Assembly: GCA_030848545.1 (NCBI GenBank)
Contig: JAVDCA010000022.1
Location: 62,001 to 126,000, forward strand
Direction: 5' to 3'
DNA from: Astrobacterium formosum
GTDB taxonomy: Bacteria; Pseudomonadota; Alphaproteobacteria; Rhizobiales; Xanthobacteraceae
Length of the DNA stretch: 64,000 nucleotides
Below are positions 1-8,603 of this stretch, piece by piece. Every line of letters begins with the position of its first letter. Within the stretch, counting starts at the first letter, position 1. The notes under the pieces were generated by a model that was given only the letters and a program-made list of their open reading frames with translations, did not search any database and was not told the origin of the DNA. The position numbers and the translations under genes were made by a program.

Positions 1-242
1 GCATCGTATGCGGCCCGCATGGCGGCGCGGTCGAGAACGTCGGCCGAGACCGTGAGCACACGCCCGTCACCAGCCTCGATCTCCGCCCGCATGGCGTCGA
101 GCCGGCCGGCGCGCCGGGCCACCAGCACGACGGCGGCACCATTTGCTGCCAGCACCCTGGCGAAGCGTGCGCCCAGGCCGCTGGAGGCGCCGGTGACCAG
201 CGCGACGCGGCCGGTGAGGTCGAACAATTGTGCGGCCCGCAT
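1..242 (-). CDS. SDR-family oxidoreductase, N-terminal part (runs off the left edge)
   Basis: About 80 N-terminal residues of a short-chain dehydrogenase/reductase are present; the rest lies outside the window. The glycine-rich cofactor motif TGASSGLG follows a hydrophobic strand (RVALVTG) near residues 13-25, and the VLVARR segment after the second strand fits an NAD(P)-binding Rossmann fold. The ATG at 240-242 is preceded by a GGGGAGGA ribosome binding site. It follows the TRAP large permease gene by 29 bases on the same strand, so the two are probably cotranscribed and the enzyme may act on the imported substrate, which is inference. Substrate cannot be read from this part. Confidence 0.85.
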   Translation of the reverse strand, partial: MRAAQLFDLTGRVALVTGASSGLGARFARVLAANGAAVVLVARRAGRLDAMRAEIEAGDGRVLTVSADVLDRAAMRAAYD

Positions 243-271
243 GTTCCTCCCCGGGTCGTTGCCCGCCTGTT

Positions 272-1678
272 CTACCCTCCGTAGAGCGACTGGGGCAACC
301 ATGTCGCGAGCGCCGGCACGAACCACAGCACCGCCAGCATGGCGAGCTGGATGACGATGAACGGGATGACCCCCACATAGATGTGCGCCGTAGTGATCTC
401 CGGCGGCGCGACGCCGCGCAGGAAGAACAGGGTCGGGCCGAGCGGCGGGTGCATGTAGGAGGTCTGCAGGTTCATGGCCAGCATGACGGCGAGCCAGACC
501 GGGTCGACGCCGGGCATCTGCAGGAGCGCCGGGGCGACGATCGGCACCACCACGAAGATGATCTCGAAGGCGTCCATCACGAAGCCGAGGAAGAACACGG
601 CGAGCATCACGGCGAGAACCGCCCCGGCGGTGCCGCCCGGCAGGTCGGACAGCGCATGGTGCACCATGTCGTCGCCGCCGAGCCCGCGAAACACGAGGCT
701 GAACAGCGTCGCGCCGATCAGGATCAAAAAGATCATGCTGGTGACCTGGGTGGTCCGGTGCAGCACCGGGACCAGCACGGTCCTGATCCAGCCGCCATCG
801 CCGTCGAAGCGCCGCAGTGCCAAGAGGATCGCCCCGAAGGCCCCGATCGCCGCCGACTCGGTCGGAGTCGCGAGCCCTCCGAGGATCGAGCCGAGCACGG
901 CGACGATGAGCCCGATCGGCGCCACCAGGGCGGCCAGGAGCCGGCGCGCCATGGCGAAGCCGCGCGGCGCCTGCGGGTCGGGCGGCATGGCGGGCGAGGT
1001 TTTGGGAAAGAAGAACGCCACAGCGATCAGGAACAGGAGATAGAGGGCAACCAGTGTCCCAGCCGGCACGATGGCGCCGGCGAACAGGTCCGAGACCGTG
1101 ACCGAGCGCGGCGCGAAATTGCCCTGGGCGAGCTGGGCGGCCTGATAGGCGTTGCCCATCTGGTCGCCGAGCAGCACCAAGACGGTCGCGGGCGGAAAGA
1201 TCTGCGCCAGAGTGGCGGTCGCCGCCACCGTGCCGGCGGCAAGGCGCTTGTCGTAGCCATAGCGTAGCATGGTGGGCAGCACGATCAGCCCCATGGTGAC
1301 CGTGGTGGCGCCGACGATACCCTTGGCGGCGGCGAGCAGCACGCCGACGATGGTGACCGCGATGGCGAGCCCGCCGGTGAGCGAGCCGAACAGGCGCCCC
1401 ATGGTCTCCAAAAGATCCTCGGCGACGCGGGAGCGCTCCAGCATCACGCCCATGAACACGAACAGCGGGATCGCCAGCAGCACGTCGTTGGTCATGATGC
1501 CGAAGATGCGCTGCGGCAAAGCGCCGAGGAGCGACAGGCTCATCACCCCGAAGGCATCGCCCGCGAAGCCGAACATCAGCGACACGCCGGCGAGCGTCAG
1601 CGCCACCGGATAGCCGGCCAGGAGCAGCCCGCACATGGCCCCCACCATGGCGACCGCGAGGACTTCGGGGAGGATCAT
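272..1678 (-). CDS. dctM: TRAP transporter large permease, DctM-type
   Basis: A 468-residue, strongly hydrophobic protein with the usual layout of the TRAP large membrane subunit (about 12 membrane segments), the part that carries out sodium-coupled uptake of carboxylates. Recognisable DctM stretches are AIPLFVFMGVMLERS near the N-terminus and the PPATVLVLLGDQMGNAY region. I chose the ATG at 1676-1678 (MILPEVLAVAM) because the open frame upstream of it is a translated intergenic repeat. The matching small permease lies upstream on the same strand, but no solute-binding subunit gene is adjacent, so it must be encoded elsewhere. Substrate is unknown. Confidence 0.88.
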   Translation of the reverse strand: MILPEVLAVAMVGAMCGLLLAGYPVALTLAGVSLMFGFAGDAFGVMSLSLLGALPQRIFGIMTNDVLLAIPLFVFMGVMLERSRVAEDLLETMGRLFGSLTGGLAIAVTIVGVLLAAAKGIVGATTVTMGLIVLPTMLRYGYDKRLAAGTVAATATLAQIFPPATVLVLLGDQMGNAYQAAQLAQGNFAPRSVTVSDLFAGAIVPAGTLVALYLLFLIAVAFFFPKTSPAMPPDPQAPRGFAMARRLLAALVAPIGLIVAVLGSILGGLATPTESAAIGAFGAILLALRRFDGDGGWIRTVLVPVLHRTTQVTSMIFLILIGATLFSLVFRGLGGDDMVHHALSDLPGGTAGAVLAVMLAVFFLGFVMDAFEIIFVVVPIVAPALLQMPGVDPVWLAVMLAMNLQTSYMHPPLGPTLFFLRGVAPPEITTAHIYVGVIPFIVIQLAMLAVLWFVPALATWLPQSLYGG

Positions 1679-1710
1679 GGGAAGACTCGGCGCGGGTGAT
1701 GCGCGCCCAG

Positions 1711-1912
1711 GGCACGGCGCCGCTTCTCCCTCTCCCCTTTTGGGGAGAGGGCCGGGGTGAGGGGGTAGCGAAGCGAGTTGGGTGCACAGTCTTCTCGCCA
1801 AGTCTGGCAAGAGTGGGACGATGCCGTGCGCGATCGAATCGCCGGAGCCCCCTCACCCCAACCCTCTCCCCGCAGGGGAGAGGGAGCCGGCTGCGGCGAG
1901 CGGCGCCGCATC
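1711..1912. repeat. about 200-bp bipartite REP element, copy A
   Basis: It has two inverted palindromic modules. The left one is a CCCTCTCCCC/GGGGAGAGGG stem at about 1728-1750 followed by GGGGTGAGGGGG. The right one is CCCCCTCACCCC plus a second CCCTCTCCCC/GGGGAGAGGG stem at about 1849-1884. About 80 bases of less conserved spacer lie between them, and the conserved ends are GGCACGG and GGCGCCGCATCAG. Two further copies lie at 15351-15554 (inverted) and 43582-43781. The element fills the gap between the two TRAP permease genes. It is non-coding. Confidence 0.85.
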
Positions 1913-1946
1913 AGGTCGATGGCTCCGGCCAGTTCACGACACGACA

Positions 1947-2480
1947 TCATCGCCCGTGCTCCTCGGCGGACGCGATCAGCACCAGCCCTGCCCGGATCGC
2001 CTGCGCGACGCCCTGCAGGCCGAGCGAGATGGCGAACAGCGGGATCAGGGTCTTGAGCGCGTAGACGAGCGGCAGGCCGCTCGCCTCGCGCGAGCGCTCC
2101 AGGATGACCCAGGAGCGGCCCACATAGGGCAGCGACAGCCAGGCCAGCATGGCGGCGAAGGGCAGGAGGAAGGCCAGCGCGCCGAGGAGATCGATCCAGG
2201 CCTTGGTGCGCGGGCGGGCGCGTGCATAGACGATGTCGACCCGCACATGACCGCCGGCCTGGAGCGTCCAGGCTGCCGCCATCAGGAACAGGGTGGCGTG
2301 GGCATAGATGATGGCCTCGGTGAGCCAGAGGGATCCGAGACCGAGGACATAGCGCATGCCCACCACCGCGACCTGGACCAGCACCATGACGAGCGCACAC
2401 CAAGCTACCGTGCGGCCGAGGGCGGAATTGGCGCGATCGATGAGGCTGGCGAGAACGGCGAGGCGATTGAGAGGGGACAT
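1947..2480 (-). CDS. dctQ: TRAP transporter small permease, DctQ-type
   Basis: A 177-residue membrane protein with four predicted helices, the size and layout of the TRAP small membrane subunit that partners DctM. The segment RYVLGLGSLWLTEAIIYAHA resembles the conserved R-x(n)-W-x-E-E/A motif between helices 2 and 3 of DctQ proteins. The ATG at 2478-2480 (MSPLNR) is preferred over an in-frame ATG six codons upstream because the extra MPPPGP is not typical, but the choice is weak. The gene is separated from dctM by 268 bases that hold a REP element. The upstream neighbour is the divergent COG0523 GTPase gene, so no DctP gene starts this operon. Confidence 0.85.
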   Translation of the reverse strand: MSPLNRLAVLASLIDRANSALGRTVAWCALVMVLVQVAVVGMRYVLGLGSLWLTEAIIYAHATLFLMAAAWTLQAGGHVRVDIVYARARPRTKAWIDLLGALAFLLPFAAMLAWLSLPYVGRSWVILERSREASGLPLVYALKTLIPLFAISLGLQGVAQAIRAGLVLIASAEEHGR

Positions 2481-2658
2481 CGGACCCGGAGGCGGCAAGG
2501 ACGAACCCGCAGGTTAGGCCCGTTCGGCGGCCGGCGACAGGGGATGGGACGAAAGGCGCCATGCCGGCGGCGAAGACCGGACATGGCGATGCATTGGGCT
2601 GCGGCCCTTTCCGTTCCGCCTCCGCCTCACCTATATAGAGACGCCAACGGAGCTTCCC

Positions 2659-3732
2659 ATGACCGATAAAATTCCCGTCACGGTTCTGACCGGCTATCTC
2701 GGCGCCGGCAAGACGACCCTTCTCAATCGCATCCTGTCGGAACCGCACGGGCAGAAATACGCGGTCATCGTCAATGAGTTCGGCGAAATCGGCATCGACA
2801 ATGACCTGATCGTCAATGCCGACGAGGAAGTCTTCGAGATGAACAATGGTTGCATCTGCTGCACCATTCGCGGCGACCTGATCCGCATCATCGAGGGCCT
2901 GATGCGTCGCAAGGGCAAGTTCGACGCCATCATCATCGAGACCACCGGGCTCGCCGATCCTGCTCCGGTCGCCCAGACCTTCTTGGTCGACGAGGATGTG
3001 GGCCGCCGGACCAAACTCGACGCCGTCGTCACCGTCGCCGACGCCAAATGGCTGCGCGACCGCCTCGGCGACGCCCCCGAGGCCAAGAACCAGATCGCCT
3101 TCGCGGACGTCATCCTGATCAACAAGACCGATCTGGTCGAAGCCGGCGACTTGCGCGAGACCGAAGCGCGCATCCGCGCCATCAACCCCTACGCCAAAAT
3201 CCACCGCACCCAGCGCTGCGCCGTGCCGCTGCCGGAGGTGCTCGGCCGCAATGCCTTCGAGCTCTCCCGCATTCTCGACCTCGAGCCGCATTTCCTCGAG
3301 ACCGAGGACGACCACGATCACCATCATGGTCATGACGGGCACGACCATCATGGACACGACCATGGCCACGATCATGATCACGGCCACCACGGGCACGACC
3401 ACGGCCACCACCACGGGCTCCAGCACTTCCACGACGAGGACATGCAGTCCCTGTCGCTCAAGACCGACAAGCCGCTCGATCCCGACAAGTTCTTCCCCTG
3501 GATCCAGCAACTGGTGGCGCAGGAGGGCCAGAAGATCTTGCGCTGCAAGGGCATCCTGTCGTTCAAGGACGATCCCGACCGCTTCGTCATGCAGGGCGTG
3601 CACATGATCCTGGACGGCGACCATCAGCGGCCGTGGAATGCCGACGAGCCGCGCCTCAGCCGCATGATCTTCATCGGCCGCGAATTGCCCCTGGACCTGA
3701 TCCAGTCGGGCTTCGACGGCTGCGTCGCCTGA
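2659..3732 (+). CDS. COG0523 (CobW/ZNG1-type) GTPase, metal insertion
   Basis: A 357-residue G3E-family GTPase. Walker A is GYLGAGKTT (residues 12-20), the family-defining metal site NGCICCTIRGDL has Cys 65, 67 and 68, and the GTP base-recognition motif NKTD follows. The stretch near residues 218-260 is a run of His, Asp and Gly that would bind zinc or a similar metal, and the CobW C-terminal domain is last. These proteins hand metal ions to target enzymes, often under zinc limitation, using GTP hydrolysis. GGAG lies seven bases before the ATG. The WD40 gene begins 16 bases downstream, so the two form an operon. The exact metal and client are unknown. Confidence 0.9.
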   Translation: MTDKIPVTVLTGYLGAGKTTLLNRILSEPHGQKYAVIVNEFGEIGIDNDLIVNADEEVFEMNNGCICCTIRGDLIRIIEGLMRRKGKFDAIIIETTGLADPAPVAQTFLVDEDVGRRTKLDAVVTVADAKWLRDRLGDAPEAKNQIAFADVILINKTDLVEAGDLRETEARIRAINPYAKIHRTQRCAVPLPEVLGRNAFELSRILDLEPHFLETEDDHDHHHGHDGHDHHGHDHGHDHDHGHHGHDHGHHHGLQHFHDEDMQSLSLKTDKPLDPDKFFPWIQQLVAQEGQKILRCKGILSFKDDPDRFVMQGVHMILDGDHQRPWNADEPRLSRMIFIGRELPLDLIQSGFDGCVA

Positions 3733-3748
3733 AGGAGACTTTCGGCAC

Positions 3749-4750
3749 GTGAGTGACACGAGAAGCGAGGTCGCCTCGATCGTCGAGCGCATCCGTCCGG
3801 TCGCGGTCGAAGCGGCCGTGACGGCGGTCCATTTCCTCGGCACGGAGGCCGCCTTCGTGCTCGGCGAGGAAGCCGTCCTGATCGCCGGCGAAGCCGGCGA
3901 GCGGCGCGTCAACGCCCACCAGGGCGCCATCCTGTGTTCGGCCGGGGACGGCGCCCGCATCGTCACCGGCGGCGACGACGGCTCGATCGGCGTCGTCGAC
4001 GGCGCCGGCGAGGCGCGAACGATCGCCGCGGATGCCAAGAAACGCTGGATCGATCGCGTCGCCACCGCCCGCGACGGCACGGTCGCCTGGGCGGCCGGCA
4101 AACAGGCCTTCGTCAGGACCCCGAAAGGCGCCGAGAAGAGCCTCGACCTGCCGTCGAGCGCCGGCGGCCTCGCCTTCGCCCCCAAGGGTTTTCGGCTCGC
4201 CGTCGCCCACTACAACGGCGTCACGCTCTGGTTTCCCAACGCCTCCGCGAAGGCCGAGACGCTCGCCTGGAAGGGCTCCCATCTCGACGTCTCCTTCAGC
4301 CCGGACGGGCGCTTTCTCATCACCGCCATGCAGGAGCCGGCCCTGCACGGCTGGCGCCTCACCGACGCCAAGGACATGCGCATGTCCGGCTATGCCGGCA
4401 AGGTGCAGTCCATATCCTGGAGCGGCACCGGCGGGTGGCTCGCGACATCCGGGGCGCCACAGCTCATCCTGTGGCCATTCCAGGGCAAGGACGGCCCCAT
4501 GGGCAAGGCCCCGAAAATGCTCGCCCCGGCCGACAACAGGGTGTCGGCAGTTGCCTGCCATCCCCAGCAGGACATCGTCGCGGTCGGCTACGAGAACGGC
4601 ATGATGCTCCTGGTGCGTATCGACGACGGCGCCGAGATCATCGCCCGCCATCCCGGCAAGGCGCCCATTTCGGCACTGACCTGGAGCGCCTCCGGGGACC
4701 GCCTCGCCTTCGGGACCGAGGAGGCGGAGGCCGGTATCATCACGCTGTGA
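3749..4750 (+). CDS. WD40-repeat beta-propeller protein
   Basis: A 333-residue soluble protein without a signal peptide, made of repeated beta-strand blocks such as DVSFSPDGRFLITAM, SISWSGTGGWLATSG and ALTWSASGDRLAFG, which are WD40/YVTN-like blades. It probably folds as a single seven-bladed propeller acting as a protein interaction platform. It starts with GTG at 3749; AGGAG lies 12 bases upstream, slightly far, and no better start is seen. It follows the COG0523 GTPase closely, so it may be a partner or client of that metallochaperone, which is inferred from gene order alone. Confidence 0.8.
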   Translation: MSDTRSEVASIVERIRPVAVEAAVTAVHFLGTEAAFVLGEEAVLIAGEAGERRVNAHQGAILCSAGDGARIVTGGDDGSIGVVDGAGEARTIAADAKKRWIDRVATARDGTVAWAAGKQAFVRTPKGAEKSLDLPSSAGGLAFAPKGFRLAVAHYNGVTLWFPNASAKAETLAWKGSHLDVSFSPDGRFLITAMQEPALHGWRLTDAKDMRMSGYAGKVQSISWSGTGGWLATSGAPQLILWPFQGKDGPMGKAPKMLAPADNRVSAVACHPQQDIVAVGYENGMMLLVRIDDGAEIIARHPGKAPISALTWSASGDRLAFGTEEAEAGIITL

Positions 4751-4969
4751 GGCTTAGCCGGCGTGCCGGTGCGAACGGACGGCCCGACAGCCGCCCGCCG
4801 TCACGTGGCCGGCGAAATGGCCTAAGCGGCCCCTGCTCGAATTGTGGCCTCCCATATCTTGTCCTCGCCCGCAGAGGAGCGAATCCGGAGCTCGTGGGCG
4901 AAGCCCGGTGTCTCCTCGTGGAAACGAACCGAGAAATGGGAGGCGTCTCCATCGCGACGAACCCGCGTT

Positions 4970-6481
4970 CTACTTGGCGGCGCCGATGTATTTGGCCGCG
5001 TTCTCGCCGGCGATGCGGCCGGAATTGACGGCGAAGCCCATCGTGCTGCCGGACATCAGCAGGTCGTAAGTGTCGCCATACATGCCGCCGGCGTCATTGC
5101 CGACCACGTAAAGACCCGGAATCGGCATGCCGTTCTCGCCGACTGCCTGCAGCTTCTCGTTGACGCGCACGCCGCCGAGGGTGCCGAGCATGGTCGGATG
5201 CAACTTGACGGCGTAGAAGGGCGGCGTCTTCACCGGGCGCAGGAACTTGGGGCTCTTGAAGAACTGGCCGTCGGCACGCTGTTCCGCGAACGTATTGTTC
5301 TGCGTGATCGTCTCTTCGAGCACGGCGGGATTGACCCCGATCTTCTGCGCCAGCTCTGCGAGCGAATTGGCAACGAAGGCCTTGTTGTTGCCGGTTGCGA
5401 TCTCCTTCTGCAGCTCCTCTTCGAACTTCATCAGCTTCGAGCCGGAGTGCAGATATTCTCCCATCGGCTGTTCGATCCCGTTGGTTTCCAGGAACTTCCT
5501 GGTGTCGGCGTCGAAGATGGAAATCGCGGTGCCGCCGGACTTGACCAGCGCGTTGCCGGCGAACGGCCAGTTGGACTGGATCGTCTCGTCGGTGAAGCGG
5601 AAGCCGTTGTGGTCGATCCACAGATAGGGCTGACGCGCGGCGGCCATGAGATGGGAGTTGGCGAGGTACTTGGGCAGACCCGGGCGATAGGTCTGCAGCA
5701 CGCCCATGCCCTCCTTGGCGGCACCGGCTGCCCATGCCATCTTGATGCCGTCGCCGTCCTTGCCGATATTGCCGATCGGAATCGTGTCGGGATAGTCGGT
5801 GTATTTGGTCATCAGCTCCTTGCTGTTGGCGTAGCCGCCGGTGGCGATGATGACCGCCTTGGCGCGAATCTCGAGCGGCGCACCGTCCTGCTCGGCCGTC
5901 ACGCCGAGCACCGTGCCCTTCTCATTGATCAGCGACTTGCCGGGCGTCTTGGTGAGAATCTTGCCTCCGTTCTCTGTGAACCTGGCCGCAAGCGTGTTGA
6001 CCGCTTTCTTGCACAGCCCGTCGAAGACGTGCCACGTCATCGGTGCACCGGGGGTGGTGGCAGCGACGTACTTGAATGCGACGCCGTTCTGCTTCATCCA
6101 CTCGATGCTCTCTGCCGATTTGTCGATGAACGCCCGCACCAGCCGCGGATTGGCTTTCCAGTGGCTGTACTCCATGATTGTACGGAAGGCATGTTCACGC
6201 GTGACGACGATGCCGACCTGCGACTGCAGGCTGCTTTCGGCAGCGAACATGCCCTCGCAGAAGTTGGCCGTGCCGCCGATCGCCGGCTGCTTTTCGATCA
6301 AGACGACGTTCTTCACGCCGGACATCTGCGCCTGCCGCGCGGCAGAGACGCCGGAGCCGCCGGCGCCGACCACGACGAGATCGACACTCATCGATTTCTG
6401 GGCCGATGCCGGTGTGAAAGGAGCTGCAGCGAACAGTGCTAACCCGCTCGCCAGTAGAATCCGTCCGACCTGAATGTTCAT
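4970..6481 (-). CDS. exported FAD-dependent oxidoreductase (fumarate/urocanate reductase-like)
   Basis: A 503-residue flavoprotein of the succinate dehydrogenase/fumarate reductase flavoprotein family. The N-terminus is a signal peptide ending near ASAQ (residue 28). The FAD-binding motif VVGAGGSGVSAA follows, with IEKQPAIGG as the second dinucleotide-binding element, and the C-terminal YVVGNDAGGMYGDTYDLL region closes the FAD site. No heme c motif and no FMN-binding domain are present, so electrons must come from a separate protein. The ATG at 6479-6481 has AGGTG nine bases upstream and is preferred over the TTG four codons earlier. It reduces or oxidises an unknown periplasmic substrate. 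Confidence 0.83.
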   Translation of the reverse strand: MNIQVGRILLASGLALFAAAPFTPASAQKSMSVDLVVVGAGGSGVSAARQAQMSGVKNVVLIEKQPAIGGTANFCEGMFAAESSLQSQVGIVVTREHAFRTIMEYSHWKANPRLVRAFIDKSAESIEWMKQNGVAFKYVAATTPGAPMTWHVFDGLCKKAVNTLAARFTENGGKILTKTPGKSLINEKGTVLGVTAEQDGAPLEIRAKAVIIATGGYANSKELMTKYTDYPDTIPIGNIGKDGDGIKMAWAAGAAKEGMGVLQTYRPGLPKYLANSHLMAAARQPYLWIDHNGFRFTDETIQSNWPFAGNALVKSGGTAISIFDADTRKFLETNGIEQPMGEYLHSGSKLMKFEEELQKEIATGNNKAFVANSLAELAQKIGVNPAVLEETITQNNTFAEQRADGQFFKSPKFLRPVKTPPFYAVKLHPTMLGTLGGVRVNEKLQAVGENGMPIPGLYVVGNDAGGMYGDTYDLLMSGSTMGFAVNSGRIAGENAAKYIGAAK

Positions 6482-6765
6482 CTTGCACCTCAAGGTATCT
6501 GGGCTTTCGCCGGCGAAACAGCTTCGGGGGTGCTTTGACTACCAGACGAATGGTCGGGAAAAAGTCGCTCCGCCTGCACGCATGAACTTATTCCGGCGAG
6601 AGTCGCTGACAAGACGTAGTTTGTTCTACGGCAGCTTGTCGCAGCGTGGTCGAAGCGGAATGTGCGCGCGCTCCGGAAAGCGCGGCTGAACTCGGAGAGA
6701 CAGCGATGGAAGTCCGGCGCGTCCACATCGGCGCCGAGCGCGCACCGGCACGGCTGGCGGCCGCC

Positions 6766-6820
6766 GACTTGCGCACGACGACTTGCGGACGACGACTTGC
6801 GCACGACGACTTGCGCACGT
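6766..6820. repeat. tandem repeat, 14-bp unit, four copies
   Basis: The unit CGACTTGCGCACGA is repeated four times, the second copy having one G for C and the last copy being cut short. It sits in the 480-base gene-free stretch between the flavoprotein gene and the first PAP2 gene. I see no gene in that stretch (6482-6975); short open frames crossing the repeat simply repeat the same few residues. Two other arrays in the window have the same 14-bp period. Confidence 0.9.
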
Positions 6821-6975
6821 GCCGCGATACCAGCGGGCTGCCGATCCGCCCCTGCCCCGGCGGGAGGCGGCGTAATCCCGGGCCTGATGGTTCGCCGGCC
6901 CCGCATTAGAACTATGCAAACCACGGCCATGCTAGGCTTCGCGCGCATGATTCCCCGGCGCGGATGCTGACCACC

Positions 6976-7656
6976 ATGACGACGACCCCCAACTGGCGGA
7001 CGATGGCCGCAGTCGCGCTGCTCGCCGGCACCGCGAGTTATTTCTTCCTCGACCGGCCGATCGCCTATTTCGCCCACGAGCATCTGCGCCAGGCGGTTTT
7101 CGTACAGATGCAGAGATTGTCCGAACCGCTGTTGCCCGCGGCCGTGACGGTCGCCCTCGTGACGGGCGGCCTCCAACTGTTCGGCCGAACGCTCGCCCGC
7201 TGGCAGAAAATCCTGTTCTTCTGCAGTGTCGCGATCCTCCTCACCACGGTGATCACGGACGAGCTCAAGAGTGTCTTCGGGCGGACCTGGCCCGAGACCT
7301 GGTCGAACGACAATCCGTCGCTGATCCGCGACGGTATCTTCGGCTTCAATCCGGGGCGGAGCGGGCGGGCCTATTCGGCGTTTCCGTCCGGCCACACGGC
7401 CGACATCGCCACCGCGGCGACGCTGCTGTGGGCATTGTGGCGGCGCCTGTGGCCGATCTCGGTCCTCGCCGTCGCGGTCGTGGTGGTCGGCCTGGTGGGC
7501 GCCAACTATCATTTCCTCAGCGACATGATCGGCGGCGGCTTCCTGGGCGCGAGCGTCGCACTGGCGACGCTGCGCATGTCGGGCCTGCTGCCGGCCGTGA
7601 CGCCCGGCCGGTCGACGCCCGCCGCCGCGCCGCTCAACCCACCAGCACGTTCCTGA
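6976..7656 (+). CDS. PAP2-superfamily membrane phosphatase, copy 1
   Basis: A 226-residue membrane protein with the acid phosphatase signatures of the PAP2 family: FGRTWPETW (C1-like, with Arg and Pro), AFPSGHTAD (C2) and ANYHFLSDMIGG (C3, with the catalytic His and the Asp). Such enzymes dephosphorylate lipid phosphates or undecaprenyl diphosphate on the outer face of the inner membrane. The ATG at 6976 is chosen because it aligns residue for residue with the start of the tandem paralogue at 7878 (DRP motif at residue 26 in both); an ATG four codons earlier is possible. The last seven codons are read from a duplicated scrap of the homospermidine synthase gene. Confidence 0.85.
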   Translation: MTTTPNWRTMAAVALLAGTASYFFLDRPIAYFAHEHLRQAVFVQMQRLSEPLLPAAVTVALVTGGLQLFGRTLARWQKILFFCSVAILLTTVITDELKSVFGRTWPETWSNDNPSLIRDGIFGFNPGRSGRAYSAFPSGHTADIATAATLLWALWRRLWPISVLAVAVVVVGLVGANYHFLSDMIGGGFLGASVALATLRMSGLLPAVTPGRSTPAAAPLNPPARS

Positions 7657-7667
7657 ACTGCCAGGGA
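7633..7667 (-). pseudogene. duplicated 3' end of the homospermidine synthase gene (fragment)
   Basis: Thirty-five bases here are identical to 8603-8637, which contain the stop codon and last codons of the homospermidine synthase gene. Past that point the two sequences differ completely. The fragment lies directly after the first PAP2 gene just as the real gene end lies after the second, which marks the border of a tandem duplication. Confidence 0.85.
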
Positions 7668-7877
7668 AGCCTGCGCCGTTGCGAGCCCGGCGGGTCCGAC
7701 CTTCGGCCAGCTCCCTATCGGTCTCCGGCGAGGCAATTCAGGGACGACACGGCCAAGAGGCCGGATAACATCATTTGCCTACGCCTGTAACAATGACGAG
7801 TCATACCCGGGTGCCGCTGCTATATGGCCGCGAGCAGGATGAAAGAATCGTCTGCGGACAGGGCAAGGAGACGCTTC

Positions 7878-8591
7878 ATGAGCGCGCAAGGACGGTGGTG
7901 GGTGGCCTTCGTGGTCGCGGTCGCAGCAACGGCCTTGTGCTACGTCGCGTTTGACCGCCCGGTGTCCTATTTTGCCCATGATCAGCTTCGCCAGCCGATC
8001 TTCGTCCACATGCAGCGCATTCCGGAATTCTTCGTTCCGATCGCCGTCCTGATCGTGATGGTGGGCGTGGTGATGGTCCTGACCGGCCGCACGCTGGTGC
8101 GCTGGCAGCTCGTGGCACTGACCTTCAGCGCCAGCCTAGCGGTCACTTCGGGGACCAAGGATTTCCTCAAACTCGTGTTCGGCCGCACCTGGCCCGAGAC
8201 CTGGACGGAGAACAATCCGTCGTTGATCCGCGACGGTGTGTCCGGCTTCAATTTCTTCCATGGCGGCTCCGGCTACGCCTCCTTTCCGTCCGGACACACG
8301 GCCGCCATCTGCGCGGCCATGACGGTGCTGTGGATGTGCTATCCGCGTTTCCGCCCGATCTATGCCCTGCTGGTCACCGCCACGGTGGTCGGACTCGTGG
8401 GCGCCAACTATCACTTCCTCAGCGATGTCGTGTTCGGCGGCTTTCTCGGCGCGAGCGTCGCGCTCGCTGCCGTACGCCTCACCGGGCTCGCGTCGGCCTC
8501 TCCGTCATCGCGAGCCGGCGAGGCCGACAAAGCGATCCGGGGACCACGAACGAGACCCCGGACTGCGTCGCCGCTTCGTTCGTCGAAATGA
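7878..8591 (+). CDS. PAP2-superfamily membrane phosphatase, copy 2
   Basis: A 237-residue paralogue of the upstream gene with the same signatures (VFGRTWPETW, FPSGHTAA, ANYHFLSDVVFGG), predicted to be a membrane lipid-phosphate or undecaprenyl-diphosphate phosphatase. AGGAG eight bases before the ATG at 7878 fixes the start, although the frame is open further upstream. The two genes arose by tandem duplication. The C-terminal 30 residues or so, rich in Arg, Ser and Pro, are encoded by an intergenic palindromic repeat (8503-8594) that has run into the gene, so the tail is probably not functional. It converges on the homospermidine synthase gene. Confidence 0.86.
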   Translation: MSAQGRWWVAFVVAVAATALCYVAFDRPVSYFAHDQLRQPIFVHMQRIPEFFVPIAVLIVMVGVVMVLTGRTLVRWQLVALTFSASLAVTSGTKDFLKLVFGRTWPETWTENNPSLIRDGVSGFNFFHGGSGYASFPSGHTAAICAAMTVLWMCYPRFRPIYALLVTATVVGLVGANYHFLSDVVFGGFLGASVALAAVRLTGLASASPSSRAGEADKAIRGPRTRPRTASPLRSSK

Positions 8592-8594
8592 CGA
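8503..8594. repeat. palindromic repeat (CGTCAT...ATGACG type) overlapping a gene end
   Basis: The element starts CGTCATCGCGAGCC and ends GTCGAAATGACGAG, with a GATCCGGGG/CCCCGGA core, the layout of a common rhizobial intergenic repeat. It supplies the last 30 or so codons and the stop codon of the second PAP2 gene, and may also act as a bidirectional terminator between the convergent PAP2 and homospermidine synthase genes. Confidence 0.7.
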
Positions 8595-8603
8595 GCCCTA
8601 TTC

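Noticed and set aside
1679..1810. An N-terminal extension of 44 residues on the TRAP large permease
   Set aside because: It is translated from the REP element (PHPGPLPKRGEGE-like text that recurs wherever that repeat is read) and the family starts at MILPEVLAVAM.
4844..6442. A 532-codon open frame on the plus strand
   Set aside because: It runs antisense to the exported flavoprotein gene, whose signal peptide and FAD motifs are clear. The plus-strand product is rich in His and Arg with no domain.
6766..6820. Regular repeats that might be a CRISPR array
   Set aside because: The period is 14 bases with no spacers between units, and no cas genes are near. The same holds for the arrays at 31681 and 63746.
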